A stretch of 15,399 nt of DNA from Candidatus Limivicinus faecipullorum (GTDB lineage: Bacteria > Bacillota > Clostridia > Oscillospirales > Oscillospiraceae), in the NCBI GenBank assembly GCA_018711755.1, contig DVHY01000180.1:1-15399 (forward strand), written 5' to 3'. Made by a program: the position numbers and the translations under genes. A model generated the notes under the pieces. It did not search any database. It was not told where the DNA came from and saw only the letters and a list, made by a program, of their open reading frames with translations. Positions 6,957-13,336 of the stretch are shown here, one piece after another. Every line of letters begins with the position of its first letter. Position 1 is the stretch's first letter.

Positions 6957-6965
6957 CACTGTCAA
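6911..6965 (-). promoter_or_regulatory. blaI promoter with two inverted operator-like elements
   Basis: On the minus strand TTGACA (6965-6960) and TAGACT (6942-6937) are 17 bases apart. Two related 18-mers flank the start site in opposite orientation: GGTTGAATGCATTCGACT (plus strand, 6913-6930) and GGTTGAATGTAGTAGACT (minus strand, 6954-6937), identical at 13 of 18 positions. The first contains the perfect 10-bp palindrome GAATGCATTC. One element fills the space between -35 and -10, the other lies just downstream of the start, the layout expected for repression by a BlaI dimer. Confidence 0.72.
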
Positions 6966-6975
6966 GTCTAATTTA

Positions 6976-7728
6976 TTAAACCAGCTGGAAGATTTCTCCG
7001 AAGCTCTTTCTCTCCCTCTTCCCGTCGGGCCACTGGATGAGCAGGGAGTAGTCCTCTTCCACGGAGAGGGCCCGGACTTTTACCCGGGAGCCCTCATGGT
7101 CGATGAGGATGTCCCGGCCGGGGGTGATGCAGCGGCGGCGGTACTCCTCTATGAAGGCTCCGCCATCCTCTCCCCAGCCGGCGTACACCCTGTCCAGGTT
7201 TTCTACAAAAGCGGCCATGAGCTTTTCCAGCTCATAGCCTTTCCCCGTCTCCAGGTACAGGGAGGAGGCGATGCTTTGCAGCTGAGGGGGGAAGCTCTCC
7301 GTATTCACGTTTATGCCGGTGCCCACTATCACCCAGCCGCCCTCCTTCTGCCAAGCGGCCTCGGTGAGGATGCCGGATATCTTTTTCCCATTCAGCATTA
7401 GGTCGTTTGGCCATTTTATGTCCGGGGAGAGGCCGCAGCTCTCTTCAATGGCGGCGCAGGCCGCCAGGGCCCCGGCGCAGCTGAGCCGGGCGGCCTTCTC
7501 CGGGGAGCAGTCCGGCCGCCAGAGTATGGACAGATACAGGCCTCCCGGCGGGGAAGTGAAGCGGCGGCCCAGCCGGCCCTTGCCCCCGGTCTGCTCCAGG
7601 GCCGCCGCCACGGCGCCGTGGGGAGCGCCCTGCCGGGCCAGTTCTTTTAAGCGGGTATTTGTGGAATCGGTGCTTTCGGCAAAGTATATTGGGGCCTCCC
7701 GGCCTTCTATGAGTTTCAGTTCCCTCAT
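6976..7728 (-). CDS. birA: Biotin-[acetyl-CoA carboxylase] ligase, single-domain type
   Basis: A 250-residue biotin-protein ligase that activates biotin with ATP and transfers it to a lysine of biotin carboxyl carrier proteins in the cytosol. Visible motifs are the nucleotide/biotin loop GGKGRLGRRFTSPPGG (about 48-63), KWPND (105-109), KKISGIL (115-121) and VIVGTGINVN (133-142). There is no N-terminal helix-turn-helix domain, so unlike E. coli BirA it should not itself repress biotin genes. The ATG overlaps the stop of the preceding inositol-monophosphatase-family gene by four bases (ATGA, 7725-7728), so it is translationally coupled to it. The stop lies about ten bases from the -35 box of the blaI promoter. 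Confidence 0.95.
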   Translation of the reverse strand: MRELKLIEGREAPIYFAESTDSTNTRLKELARQGAPHGAVAAALEQTGGKGRLGRRFTSPPGGLYLSILWRPDCSPEKAARLSCAGALAACAAIEESCGLSPDIKWPNDLMLNGKKISGILTEAAWQKEGGWVIVGTGINVNTESFPPQLQSIASSLYLETGKGYELEKLMAAFVENLDRVYAGWGEDGGAFIEEYRRRCITPGRDILIDHEGSRVKVRALSVEEDYSLLIQWPDGKRERKSFGEIFQLV

Positions 7729-8507
7729 GCTTTCACCAGGGCCAGGAAGTCACTTACCGCCTGACTGCCTCCGGCCACTACCGAGCTCTTGCGGCCGTCC
7801 AGGGGCAGAGGACTGCCGTCCAGGCAGCAGCAGCGGCCCCCGGCCTCGTTCACTATCAGCATGCCGGCGGCGATATCCCACAATGAGACCTTGGGCTCAA
7901 AGTAGACCCCCGCCCGGCCCGCGGCGGCGGAGCACATGTCCAGGGCCGCAGAGCCCTCCCGGCGGATGTCCAGGCCGGCGATGAAGGCCTTTTTTATAAG
8001 TTCAAAGGTGCTGTCCGCCAGCTCCGGGTCATAGGGGGAGGTGCCGCAGCAGACCAGGCTCTCCGACAGGGGCAGGGCGCTGACTTTTATCTCCCGGCCG
8101 TTGAGCCGGGCTCCCCGGCCTTTCACGGCGGTGAAGCACTCGTCCACATAGGGGTTGTACACCGAGGCGGCGGTGAGCTGCCCCCGGCTCATATAGGCCA
8201 CGGAGACGGCGCTGTGGTGGAAGCCCCGGACAAAGTTCATGGTGCCGTCGATAGGGTCGATGATGAACACATGCTCCGCCTCCAGGCTGTCCCGGCGGCT
8301 GTTCTCCTCGCAGAAGAAGGACGCTCCCGGCACGGCCTCGCTCATGCGCTTTATCAGCAGCTCCTGCACCTTTCTGTCAAATTCCGTCACCACGTCCCGG
8401 TGGCCGGTCTTTATCTCCGCCAGGATGCCCCGGGCGTGGAGTATCAGCTCCGCAGCCTCCTTCTGGGCGGCGGTCATCCTTTCAAGTATCTCTGTGTGCT
8501 TGAGCAT
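7725..8507 (-). CDS. Inositol monophosphatase family protein (SuhB/CysQ-like)
   Basis: A 260-residue member of the lithium-sensitive Mg-dependent phosphatase fold. The metal-binding residues are seen in CEENS (66-70), IDPIDGTMNF (83-92) and WDIAAG (210-215). The substrate could be inositol-1-phosphate, a sugar phosphate such as fructose-1,6-bisphosphate, or 3'-phosphoadenosine-5'-phosphate; motifs alone do not separate these. AAGGAGG lies 5 bases before the ATG at 8507. It is followed by birA with an ATGA overlap. No convincing promoter is visible in the 88 bases between it and trkH, so it may be expressed by read-through past the hairpin at 8552-8586. Confidence 0.9.
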   Translation of the reverse strand: MLKHTEILERMTAAQKEAAELILHARGILAEIKTGHRDVVTEFDRKVQELLIKRMSEAVPGASFFCEENSRRDSLEAEHVFIIDPIDGTMNFVRGFHHSAVSVAYMSRGQLTAASVYNPYVDECFTAVKGRGARLNGREIKVSALPLSESLVCCGTSPYDPELADSTFELIKKAFIAGLDIRREGSAALDMCSAAAGRAGVYFEPKVSLWDIAAGMLIVNEAGGRCCCLDGSPLPLDGRKSSVVAGGSQAVSDFLALVKA

Positions 8508-8551
8508 ATCTTCCTCCTTGTTTCTTGCCGCAAATACACGGACGTATATAA

Positions 8552-8586
8552 GCGCCGCCCGGCCGCAATACCGGCCGGGGCGGCGC
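8552..8586 (-). terminator. GC-rich hairpin after trkH (probable terminator or attenuator)
   Basis: GCGCCGCCCGGCCG (8552-8565) pairs with CGGCCGGGGCGGCGC (8572-8586) around a 6-base loop with a single bulged G. It starts ten bases beyond the trkH stop. The downstream minus-strand sequence is TTATATAC, a weak U-tract, so termination is probably partial and the following suhB-like and birA genes may still be read through. Confidence 0.6.
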
Positions 8587-8595
8587 CTGTGTCTC

Positions 8596-10032
8596 TCAGC
8601 GCTTCCAGGTGGAGGGGGCGAAGAGTATGAGTATGGGGTATATCTCCAGGCGGCCTATGAGCATGGCGAAGGTCAGCACTATCTTGGAGCCGTAGGAGAA
8701 GATGTTGAAATTCCCCGTGGGTCCCACCAGGGATATGCCCGGGCCGATGTTGGACAGGCAGGAGAGCACGGCGGTGAAGTTGGTGGCGGTGTCGTGGTCG
8801 TCCAGGGACACCAGGAAAGTGCCCAGCACCAGCAGCACCACGAAGCAGGCGAAGAAGGTGTTCACCGCTCTCATGCCCGCCTCGTCCACCCGCTTGCCGT
8901 CCATCTGCACCCGGGTAACTGTGCGAGGGTGTATCATCTGGCGTATCTCACAGGTAATGTTTTTGAACACCATCACCACTCTGGAAGTTTTTAAGCCGCC
9001 GCCGGTACTGCCGGCACAGGCCCCGCAGAACATGAGGATGACCAATATCCACTGGCAGTAGTCCGGCCACTGCACATAGTCCACAGTGCAGAAGCCGGTG
9101 GTGCTGGTGATGGAGGATACATTGAAGAAGGCGTGGCGCAGGGCGGTGAGAAAGCCTCCGCTGCTGTCTCTTATGCCCAGGGCTATGGCCAGCACCGAGG
9201 CGGCTATCAGCGCCAGATACCAGTGGAGCTCCTCGCTTTTCAGGGCCTCCCTCCAGCGGCCTATGAGCAGCAGGAAATAGAGGTTGAAGTTTATGGCAAA
9301 GAGGGCCATGAACACGGCTATAACCATTTCGATGTAGGCGCTGTTATAGGCTCCCACGCTGGCCGCCTTATTGGAAAAGCCCCCGGTGCCCGCCGAGCCG
9401 AAGGAGTGGATAAGGGCGTCAAAGAGGCTCATGCCTCCAAAGAGCAGCAGCACCACCTCCAGGGCAGTCATGACCACGTAGATGAGGTAGAGTATCTTTG
9501 CGGTCTGGCGCACCCGGGGCACCAGCTTGCCCACAGTGGGGCCGGGCACCTCCGCCCGCATGATGTGCATGGAGTGCTCCCCGCTCATGGGCAGCACCGC
9601 CATGATGAACACCAGCACGCCCATGCCCCCTATCCAGTGGGTGAAGGAGCGCCAGAACAGACAGCCCTGGCTCATCTCCTCCACGTTCTCCAGTATGGAG
9701 GACCCGGTGGTGGTGAAGCCGGACACCGTCTCGAACACGGCGTCTATGTAATTGGGGATGTCCCCGCTTATCACAAAGGGCAGAGCTCCGAACAGGGACA
9801 TGAGTATCCAGCCCAGACCCACTATCACAAAGCCGTCCTTGGCGTAGATTATGCTGCTGTAAGGCTTCACCCGGGTCATTATGAAGCCGACGGCCCCGGT
9901 GAGGGCCATGGTTATCAAAAAGTGGCTGACGCTCTCGCCGTACCAGAGCCCGGCTATGGTGGGCAGCACCATAAGCGCCGCCAGGCACAGCAAAAGCATG
10001 CCCAGCACCCGGCAAATGATTCTTCGGTTCAT
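8596..10032 (-). CDS. trkH: Potassium uptake protein TrkH/KtrB family
   Basis: A 478-residue polytopic membrane channel that, with TrkA, takes up K+. The four selectivity-filter loops of the family are visible: TVSGFTTTGSS (102-112), SFGSAGTGGFS (210-220), SSITSTTGF (306-314) and GACAGSTGGGLK (337-348), each with its conserved glycine. The ATG at 10032 overlaps the trkA stop as ATGA. The frame stays open upstream to 10593, but that extension is arginine-rich noise in another frame of trkA, while MNRRIICRVLGMLLL gives a normal positively charged start to the first helix. The gene is followed by a GC-rich hairpin. Length and coupling to trkA fit a standard Trk system. Confidence 0.96.
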   Translation of the reverse strand: MNRRIICRVLGMLLLCLAALMVLPTIAGLWYGESVSHFLITMALTGAVGFIMTRVKPYSSIIYAKDGFVIVGLGWILMSLFGALPFVISGDIPNYIDAVFETVSGFTTTGSSILENVEEMSQGCLFWRSFTHWIGGMGVLVFIMAVLPMSGEHSMHIMRAEVPGPTVGKLVPRVRQTAKILYLIYVVMTALEVVLLLFGGMSLFDALIHSFGSAGTGGFSNKAASVGAYNSAYIEMVIAVFMALFAINFNLYFLLLIGRWREALKSEELHWYLALIAASVLAIALGIRDSSGGFLTALRHAFFNVSSITSTTGFCTVDYVQWPDYCQWILVILMFCGACAGSTGGGLKTSRVVMVFKNITCEIRQMIHPRTVTRVQMDGKRVDEAGMRAVNTFFACFVVLLVLGTFLVSLDDHDTATNFTAVLSCLSNIGPGISLVGPTGNFNIFSYGSKIVLTFAMLIGRLEIYPILILFAPSTWKR

Positions 10033-11393
10033 GTCTCGTCCTCGATGATATTGTCCAGCACTTTGAGCCATCCCGCCTTGGTGACCACCACTGCGTGGTC
10101 CCCGGCGCATATCTCCGTGTCGCCGCCGGGGAGGATGGTGCGGTTGCCCCGGACTATGGCGCTGATGATTATATTGGGCTTGAGCTTCAGATCCTTCAGC
10201 GGTACGCCGATGACCTTGGAGCCCTGGCTGACCTTGAACTCCAGAGCCTCCACCTTGCCGTCGGCCAGCTTGTACAATGTCTCCATGCTGCTGCCTATGG
10301 AATTGCTCATGGCCCTCACATAGCGGGCCAGCTGCTGGGCCACCAGGGTCTTGGGGGCCACCACGCTGTCCAGCCCGGCGCTGTCCAGTATCTTGTCGTA
10401 GTACTCCCGGTTCACCTTCACCACGATCTTCCCCACGTTCATGTGCTTTGCATACATGGAGGTTATGATGTTGTCGCCGTCGTCCCCGGTGAGGGCCACG
10501 AAGGCGTCGCAGCTGAGGATGCCCTCTTCCAGCAGCACCTCGCTGCGGGTGGCGTCGCCAAAGATGATGTTGGCCTCGGGGATGAGGTCGCACAGCTCGT
10601 CGCAGCGGCTGCGGTTGGATTCCACCACGGTGATGGCCATGCCGCTGTCCAAAAGCATGCGGGTGAGATATACGGCAATACGGCCGCCCCCCATTATCAT
10701 CACCCGGCGCACCGGCTTCTTGTACTGGCCGGTGGCTATGAAAAATTTACGCAGCTCCCGGTCCGCTCCGGTGATGCTCAAAAGGTCGCCGCTTCTCAGG
10801 GTGAAGTCGCCGTTGGGGATTATGGCCTCCCCGTCCCGCTCCACCACGCCCACCAGGACCTTGGCGTTGAAGTTCTGGGGCAGCTGCTTGAGCTGCATGC
10901 CGTCCAGCTTGCCGCCGGAGCGCACCCGGTGCTCCACTATCTCGGCACTGCCCTTGGAAAAGGCGTCCACCCTGGTGGCGCTGGGGAAGCGCAGGATGCG
11001 GGATATCTCCTTTGCACACTCCAGCTCCGGGTTCACTATCACCGACAGGCCCAGAGCCTCCCGGAGAAATTCCATCTGCCGCAGATAAGCCGTGTCCCTT
11101 ATGCGGGCTATCACATGCTTGGTGCCCAGCTTCCTGGCGGATATGCCGCAGACCATGTTGGTCTCGTCGCTGCGGGTGGCGGCCATGAGCAGGTCCGCAT
11201 CGGCGGCCCCCGCCTCCAGCAGGGTCTCGGAGTTGGTGGCGCTGCCCTCCACGCATATCACGTCCAGATTGTTGGACAGATTGCTTATGGTGGCCGCGTC
11301 GTTGTCGATAACGGTGATGTCATGGCCCTCGTCGGCCAGGATGCCCGCTACGCTGTAGCCTATCTTGCCTGCGCCGGCAATGATTATTTTCAT
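10029..11393 (-). CDS. trkA: Trk system potassium uptake regulatory subunit TrkA (two RCK domains)
   Basis: A 454-residue cytosolic gating ring protein with two tandem RCK units. Each has an N-terminal nucleotide-binding fold: MKIIIAGAGKIG (1-12), followed by an acidic DND at the end of strand 2, and a second VMIMGGGRIA (231-240); TrkA-C ligand domains follow at roughly 145-210 and 370-450. It binds NAD(H)/nucleotides and opens or closes TrkH. The ATG at 11393 is chosen over the frame's earlier ATG at 11456 because the nucleotide fold begins there and GGAG lies 8 bases ahead; the earlier start falls at the promoter. Stop and trkH start overlap, so both subunits are made from one message. Confidence 0.96.
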   Translation of the reverse strand: MKIIIAGAGKIGYSVAGILADEGHDITVIDNDAATISNLSNNLDVICVEGSATNSETLLEAGAADADLLMAATRSDETNMVCGISARKLGTKHVIARIRDTAYLRQMEFLREALGLSVIVNPELECAKEISRILRFPSATRVDAFSKGSAEIVEHRVRSGGKLDGMQLKQLPQNFNAKVLVGVVERDGEAIIPNGDFTLRSGDLLSITGADRELRKFFIATGQYKKPVRRVMIMGGGRIAVYLTRMLLDSGMAITVVESNRSRCDELCDLIPEANIIFGDATRSEVLLEEGILSCDAFVALTGDDGDNIITSMYAKHMNVGKIVVKVNREYYDKILDSAGLDSVVAPKTLVAQQLARYVRAMSNSIGSSMETLYKLADGKVEALEFKVSQGSKVIGVPLKDLKLKPNIIISAIVRGNRTILPGGDTEICAGDHAVVVTKAGWLKVLDNIIEDET

Positions 11394-11446
11394 CTTTTTT
11401 TCTCCAGTCTCCCCGGCGTCGGGGGGAAATATTTGCTTTGCTATGA

Positions 11447-11475
11447 AATATAACATATTCCCAAACTTTTGTAAA
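11447..11475 (-). promoter_or_regulatory. trkA promoter
   Basis: On the minus strand TTTACA (11475-11470) and TATATT (11452-11447) are 17 bases apart, placing the start near 11440 and leaving a leader of about 47 bases before the ATG at 11393. The leader has a small CCCCG/CGGGG hairpin. The -35 box shares bases with that of the divergent plus-strand promoter. Confidence 0.7.
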
Positions 11476-11497
11476 GTCTTTTGCGGCCGGGTATAAT
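11469..11497 (+). promoter_or_regulatory. Promoter of the DUF2461-glycosyltransferase-YD operon
   Basis: TTGTAA (11469-11474) and a consensus TATAAT (11492-11497) are 17 bases apart on the plus strand. Transcription would start near 11504. It is the only clear promoter ahead of the three plus-strand genes that follow. Confidence 0.72.
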
Positions 11498-11565
11498 ATT
11501 GATAATTTCCCCGGATTGTGATAAACTGTTATGGAAAATTTCCTCAGGAGACAGACGATAAAGGC

Positions 11566-12240
11566 ATGTTTAAAGGATTTACACCCCAGACCAGCAATTT
11601 TTTCTGGGAACTGGCTTTCAATAACGAGAGGCCCTGGTTCCTGGAGCACAAGGAAGAATTTGAACGGGTTCTGAACACCCCCTTCAAGGCCCTGGCGGAG
11701 GATACGGCGGAGCTGATGGCCCGGCGCTTCCCCGACCGCAGCTTCCGGCTCCACGTCTCCCGTATATACAGGGACGCCCGGCGGCTCTTCGGCCGCGGGC
11801 CCTACAAGGACCATATGTGGTTCTCCCTGAAAGACAACGGCATCCTGCTGGAGGGCCCCTGCTTCTGGTTCGAGGTGGGCGCCGCCGACTACAGCTACGG
11901 CATGGGCTTCTACAGCGCCACCGCCGCCCAGATGGCCGCCTTCCGCCGGAAAGTGGCGGCAAACCCCGCCCGCTTTGAGCGGCTGGCCAAGGCTGCCTCC
12001 CGGACGGGCTTTTCCGTCACCGGGGAGGAATACGCCCGGCCCAAGGGGAAAATCAGCCCCCTCATCGACCAGTGGTATAACCGCAAGCGGCTGGGCCTGG
12101 AGATCTCCCGGGATTTCGGCGGAGATATACTCAGCCCGGAACTGCCGGAGCTGCTGGCGGATTCATTTGAAAAGCTGCTGCCCATGTACGACTTCTTCAT
12201 GGAGATATACCGGGAAGAGCCGGGCAGCCGGCGCAGCTGA
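11566..12240 (+). CDS. DUF2461 family protein
   Basis: A 224-residue soluble protein recognised as DUF2461 from its N-terminal FTPQTSNFFWELAFNNERPWFLEHKEEFE and the central RIYRDARRLFGRGPYKDHMWFSL, which corresponds to the family's conserved R-x-x-RD...PYK motif. No catalytic role is established for this family. The frame is open from a GTG at 11518, but the family similarity begins at the ATG at 11566. Ribosome binding is unusual: AGGAG (11546-11550) is 15 bases away and AAAGG (11560-11564) only 1, so translation may be weak or the start slightly different. It is first in an operon with the glycosyltransferase, 15 bases downstream. Confidence 0.85.
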   Translation: MFKGFTPQTSNFFWELAFNNERPWFLEHKEEFERVLNTPFKALAEDTAELMARRFPDRSFRLHVSRIYRDARRLFGRGPYKDHMWFSLKDNGILLEGPCFWFEVGAADYSYGMGFYSATAAQMAAFRRKVAANPARFERLAKAASRTGFSVTGEEYARPKGKISPLIDQWYNRKRLGLEISRDFGGDILSPELPELLADSFEKLLPMYDFFMEIYREEPGSRRS

Positions 12241-12255
12241 CACAGGGAGGATACC

Positions 12256-13299
12256 ATGGAACAAAAGGCAGCCGGGCTTGCCGTTATCATGCCCGCCTTC
12301 AACGCCGGGAAATATATAGAAAAAGCCGTGCGCAGCATATTGGAACAGACTTACAGAGACCTGCGTCTTATAGTGGTGGACGACGGCTCCACCGACGACA
12401 CCGCCCAGATACTCCGGCGCATCCAACAGCAGGACGGCCGGCTCAGCCCCATAAGCGTCCCCAACGGCGGCCCCGCCCTGGCCCGCAACCGGGGGCTGGA
12501 GGCCGTGGAGCCGGAGACCCGGTACGTCATGTTCGCCGACGCCGACGACGAGCTTTTGCCCGACGCCGTGGAATACGCCATGGCCGAAGCGGAGGGGGCG
12601 GATATGGTCTTCTTCGGCTTTACCATAGTGGACGCCGCCGGCCGGCAGCGCAACTACTGCGAGCCGGAACAGCTGCTGGACCGGGAGACCCTGCGCTCCG
12701 CCTTCGGGCGGCTGTACAAGGCCAACCTCTTCAACCAGGTCTGGGGCAAGCTCTTCAAGCGGGAGCTCATCGGCCAGGCCCACCGTTTCCCCGACTACCG
12801 CTGGGGAGAGGACCGGCTCTTCATCTTCAGCTGCCTGGAGGATGCCCGCAGCCTGAAGATACTGCCGGAGTGCAAGTACCGCTATATCATGCACCCCGGC
12901 GAGAGCCTTATAAGCCGCTTCTGCCTGGACAAGCCCCGGGTCTGCCTGGAGGCCGACTCCGTGGTGCAGCGGCTCTGCGCCTCCCTGGGCTGCGGAGAGG
13001 ACACCGACGCCGACTGCCGCTACATGTTCGCCAAGAGCATCTTCTCCTGCATGACCACCCTGTCTTCCCGGAAATGCAGCCTGAACCTGAGAGAAAAGGC
13101 GGATTATGTGCGCGGCATCGTGAACGAGCCCCAGGTCCAGCAGCGCTGCCGGAACGTCTTCGGCGGCAGCCTGCCAAATATGCTCTGCTCCGTGGTGCGC
13201 AGCAGGCAGGTGTGGCTGAACCTGGCCGTGTTCCGCCTGCTGGTGCTGGCAGGGCGCATCTCCCCGGGCCTGTTCACCCGGCTCAAGCACAGGAAATGA
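12256..13299 (+). CDS. Family 2 glycosyltransferase
   Basis: A 347-residue GT-A type transferase. The N-terminal domain has AVIMPAFNAGKYIEKAVRSI (9-28), the nucleotide-binding VVDDGSTDDT (40-49), NGGPALARNRGLE (70-82) and the metal-binding DxD in FADADDEL (93-100), followed by WGEDRLF further on, a frequent acceptor-side motif. It would transfer a sugar from a nucleotide-sugar donor, on the cytoplasmic side, to a surface polymer or lipid acceptor; donor and acceptor cannot be told. There is no membrane segment. GGGAGG lies 5 bases before the ATG. It lies between the DUF2461 gene and a surface-anchored repeat protein, so glycosylation of that protein is a possibility but is not shown by the sequence. 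Confidence 0.92.
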   Translation: MEQKAAGLAVIMPAFNAGKYIEKAVRSILEQTYRDLRLIVVDDGSTDDTAQILRRIQQQDGRLSPISVPNGGPALARNRGLEAVEPETRYVMFADADDELLPDAVEYAMAEAEGADMVFFGFTIVDAAGRQRNYCEPEQLLDRETLRSAFGRLYKANLFNQVWGKLFKRELIGQAHRFPDYRWGEDRLFIFSCLEDARSLKILPECKYRYIMHPGESLISRFCLDKPRVCLEADSVVQRLCASLGCGEDTDADCRYMFAKSIFSCMTTLSSRKCSLNLREKADYVRGIVNEPQVQQRCRNVFGGSLPNMLCSVVRSRQVWLNLAVFRLLVLAGRISPGLFTRLKHRK

Positions 13300-13336
13300 C
13301 TTTGGAGCTTTACATTCCTTTTTTGGAGGAAACCTA

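Noticed and set aside
10033..10593. A 187-codon N-terminal extension of the trkH frame
   Set aside because: It is Arg/Gly/His-rich, lies in another frame over the well-supported trkA gene, and normal TrkH length and start are obtained from the ATG at 10032.
9133..11453. Long plus-strand open frames opposite trkH and trkA
   Set aside because: Their products are His/Gly/Ala-rich with no domain, and they are mirror frames of conserved genes in GC-rich DNA.
11394..11456. A 21-codon extension of trkA from an earlier ATG
   Set aside because: The nucleotide-binding fold begins at MKIII; the extension overlaps the -10 box and has no ribosome binding site.
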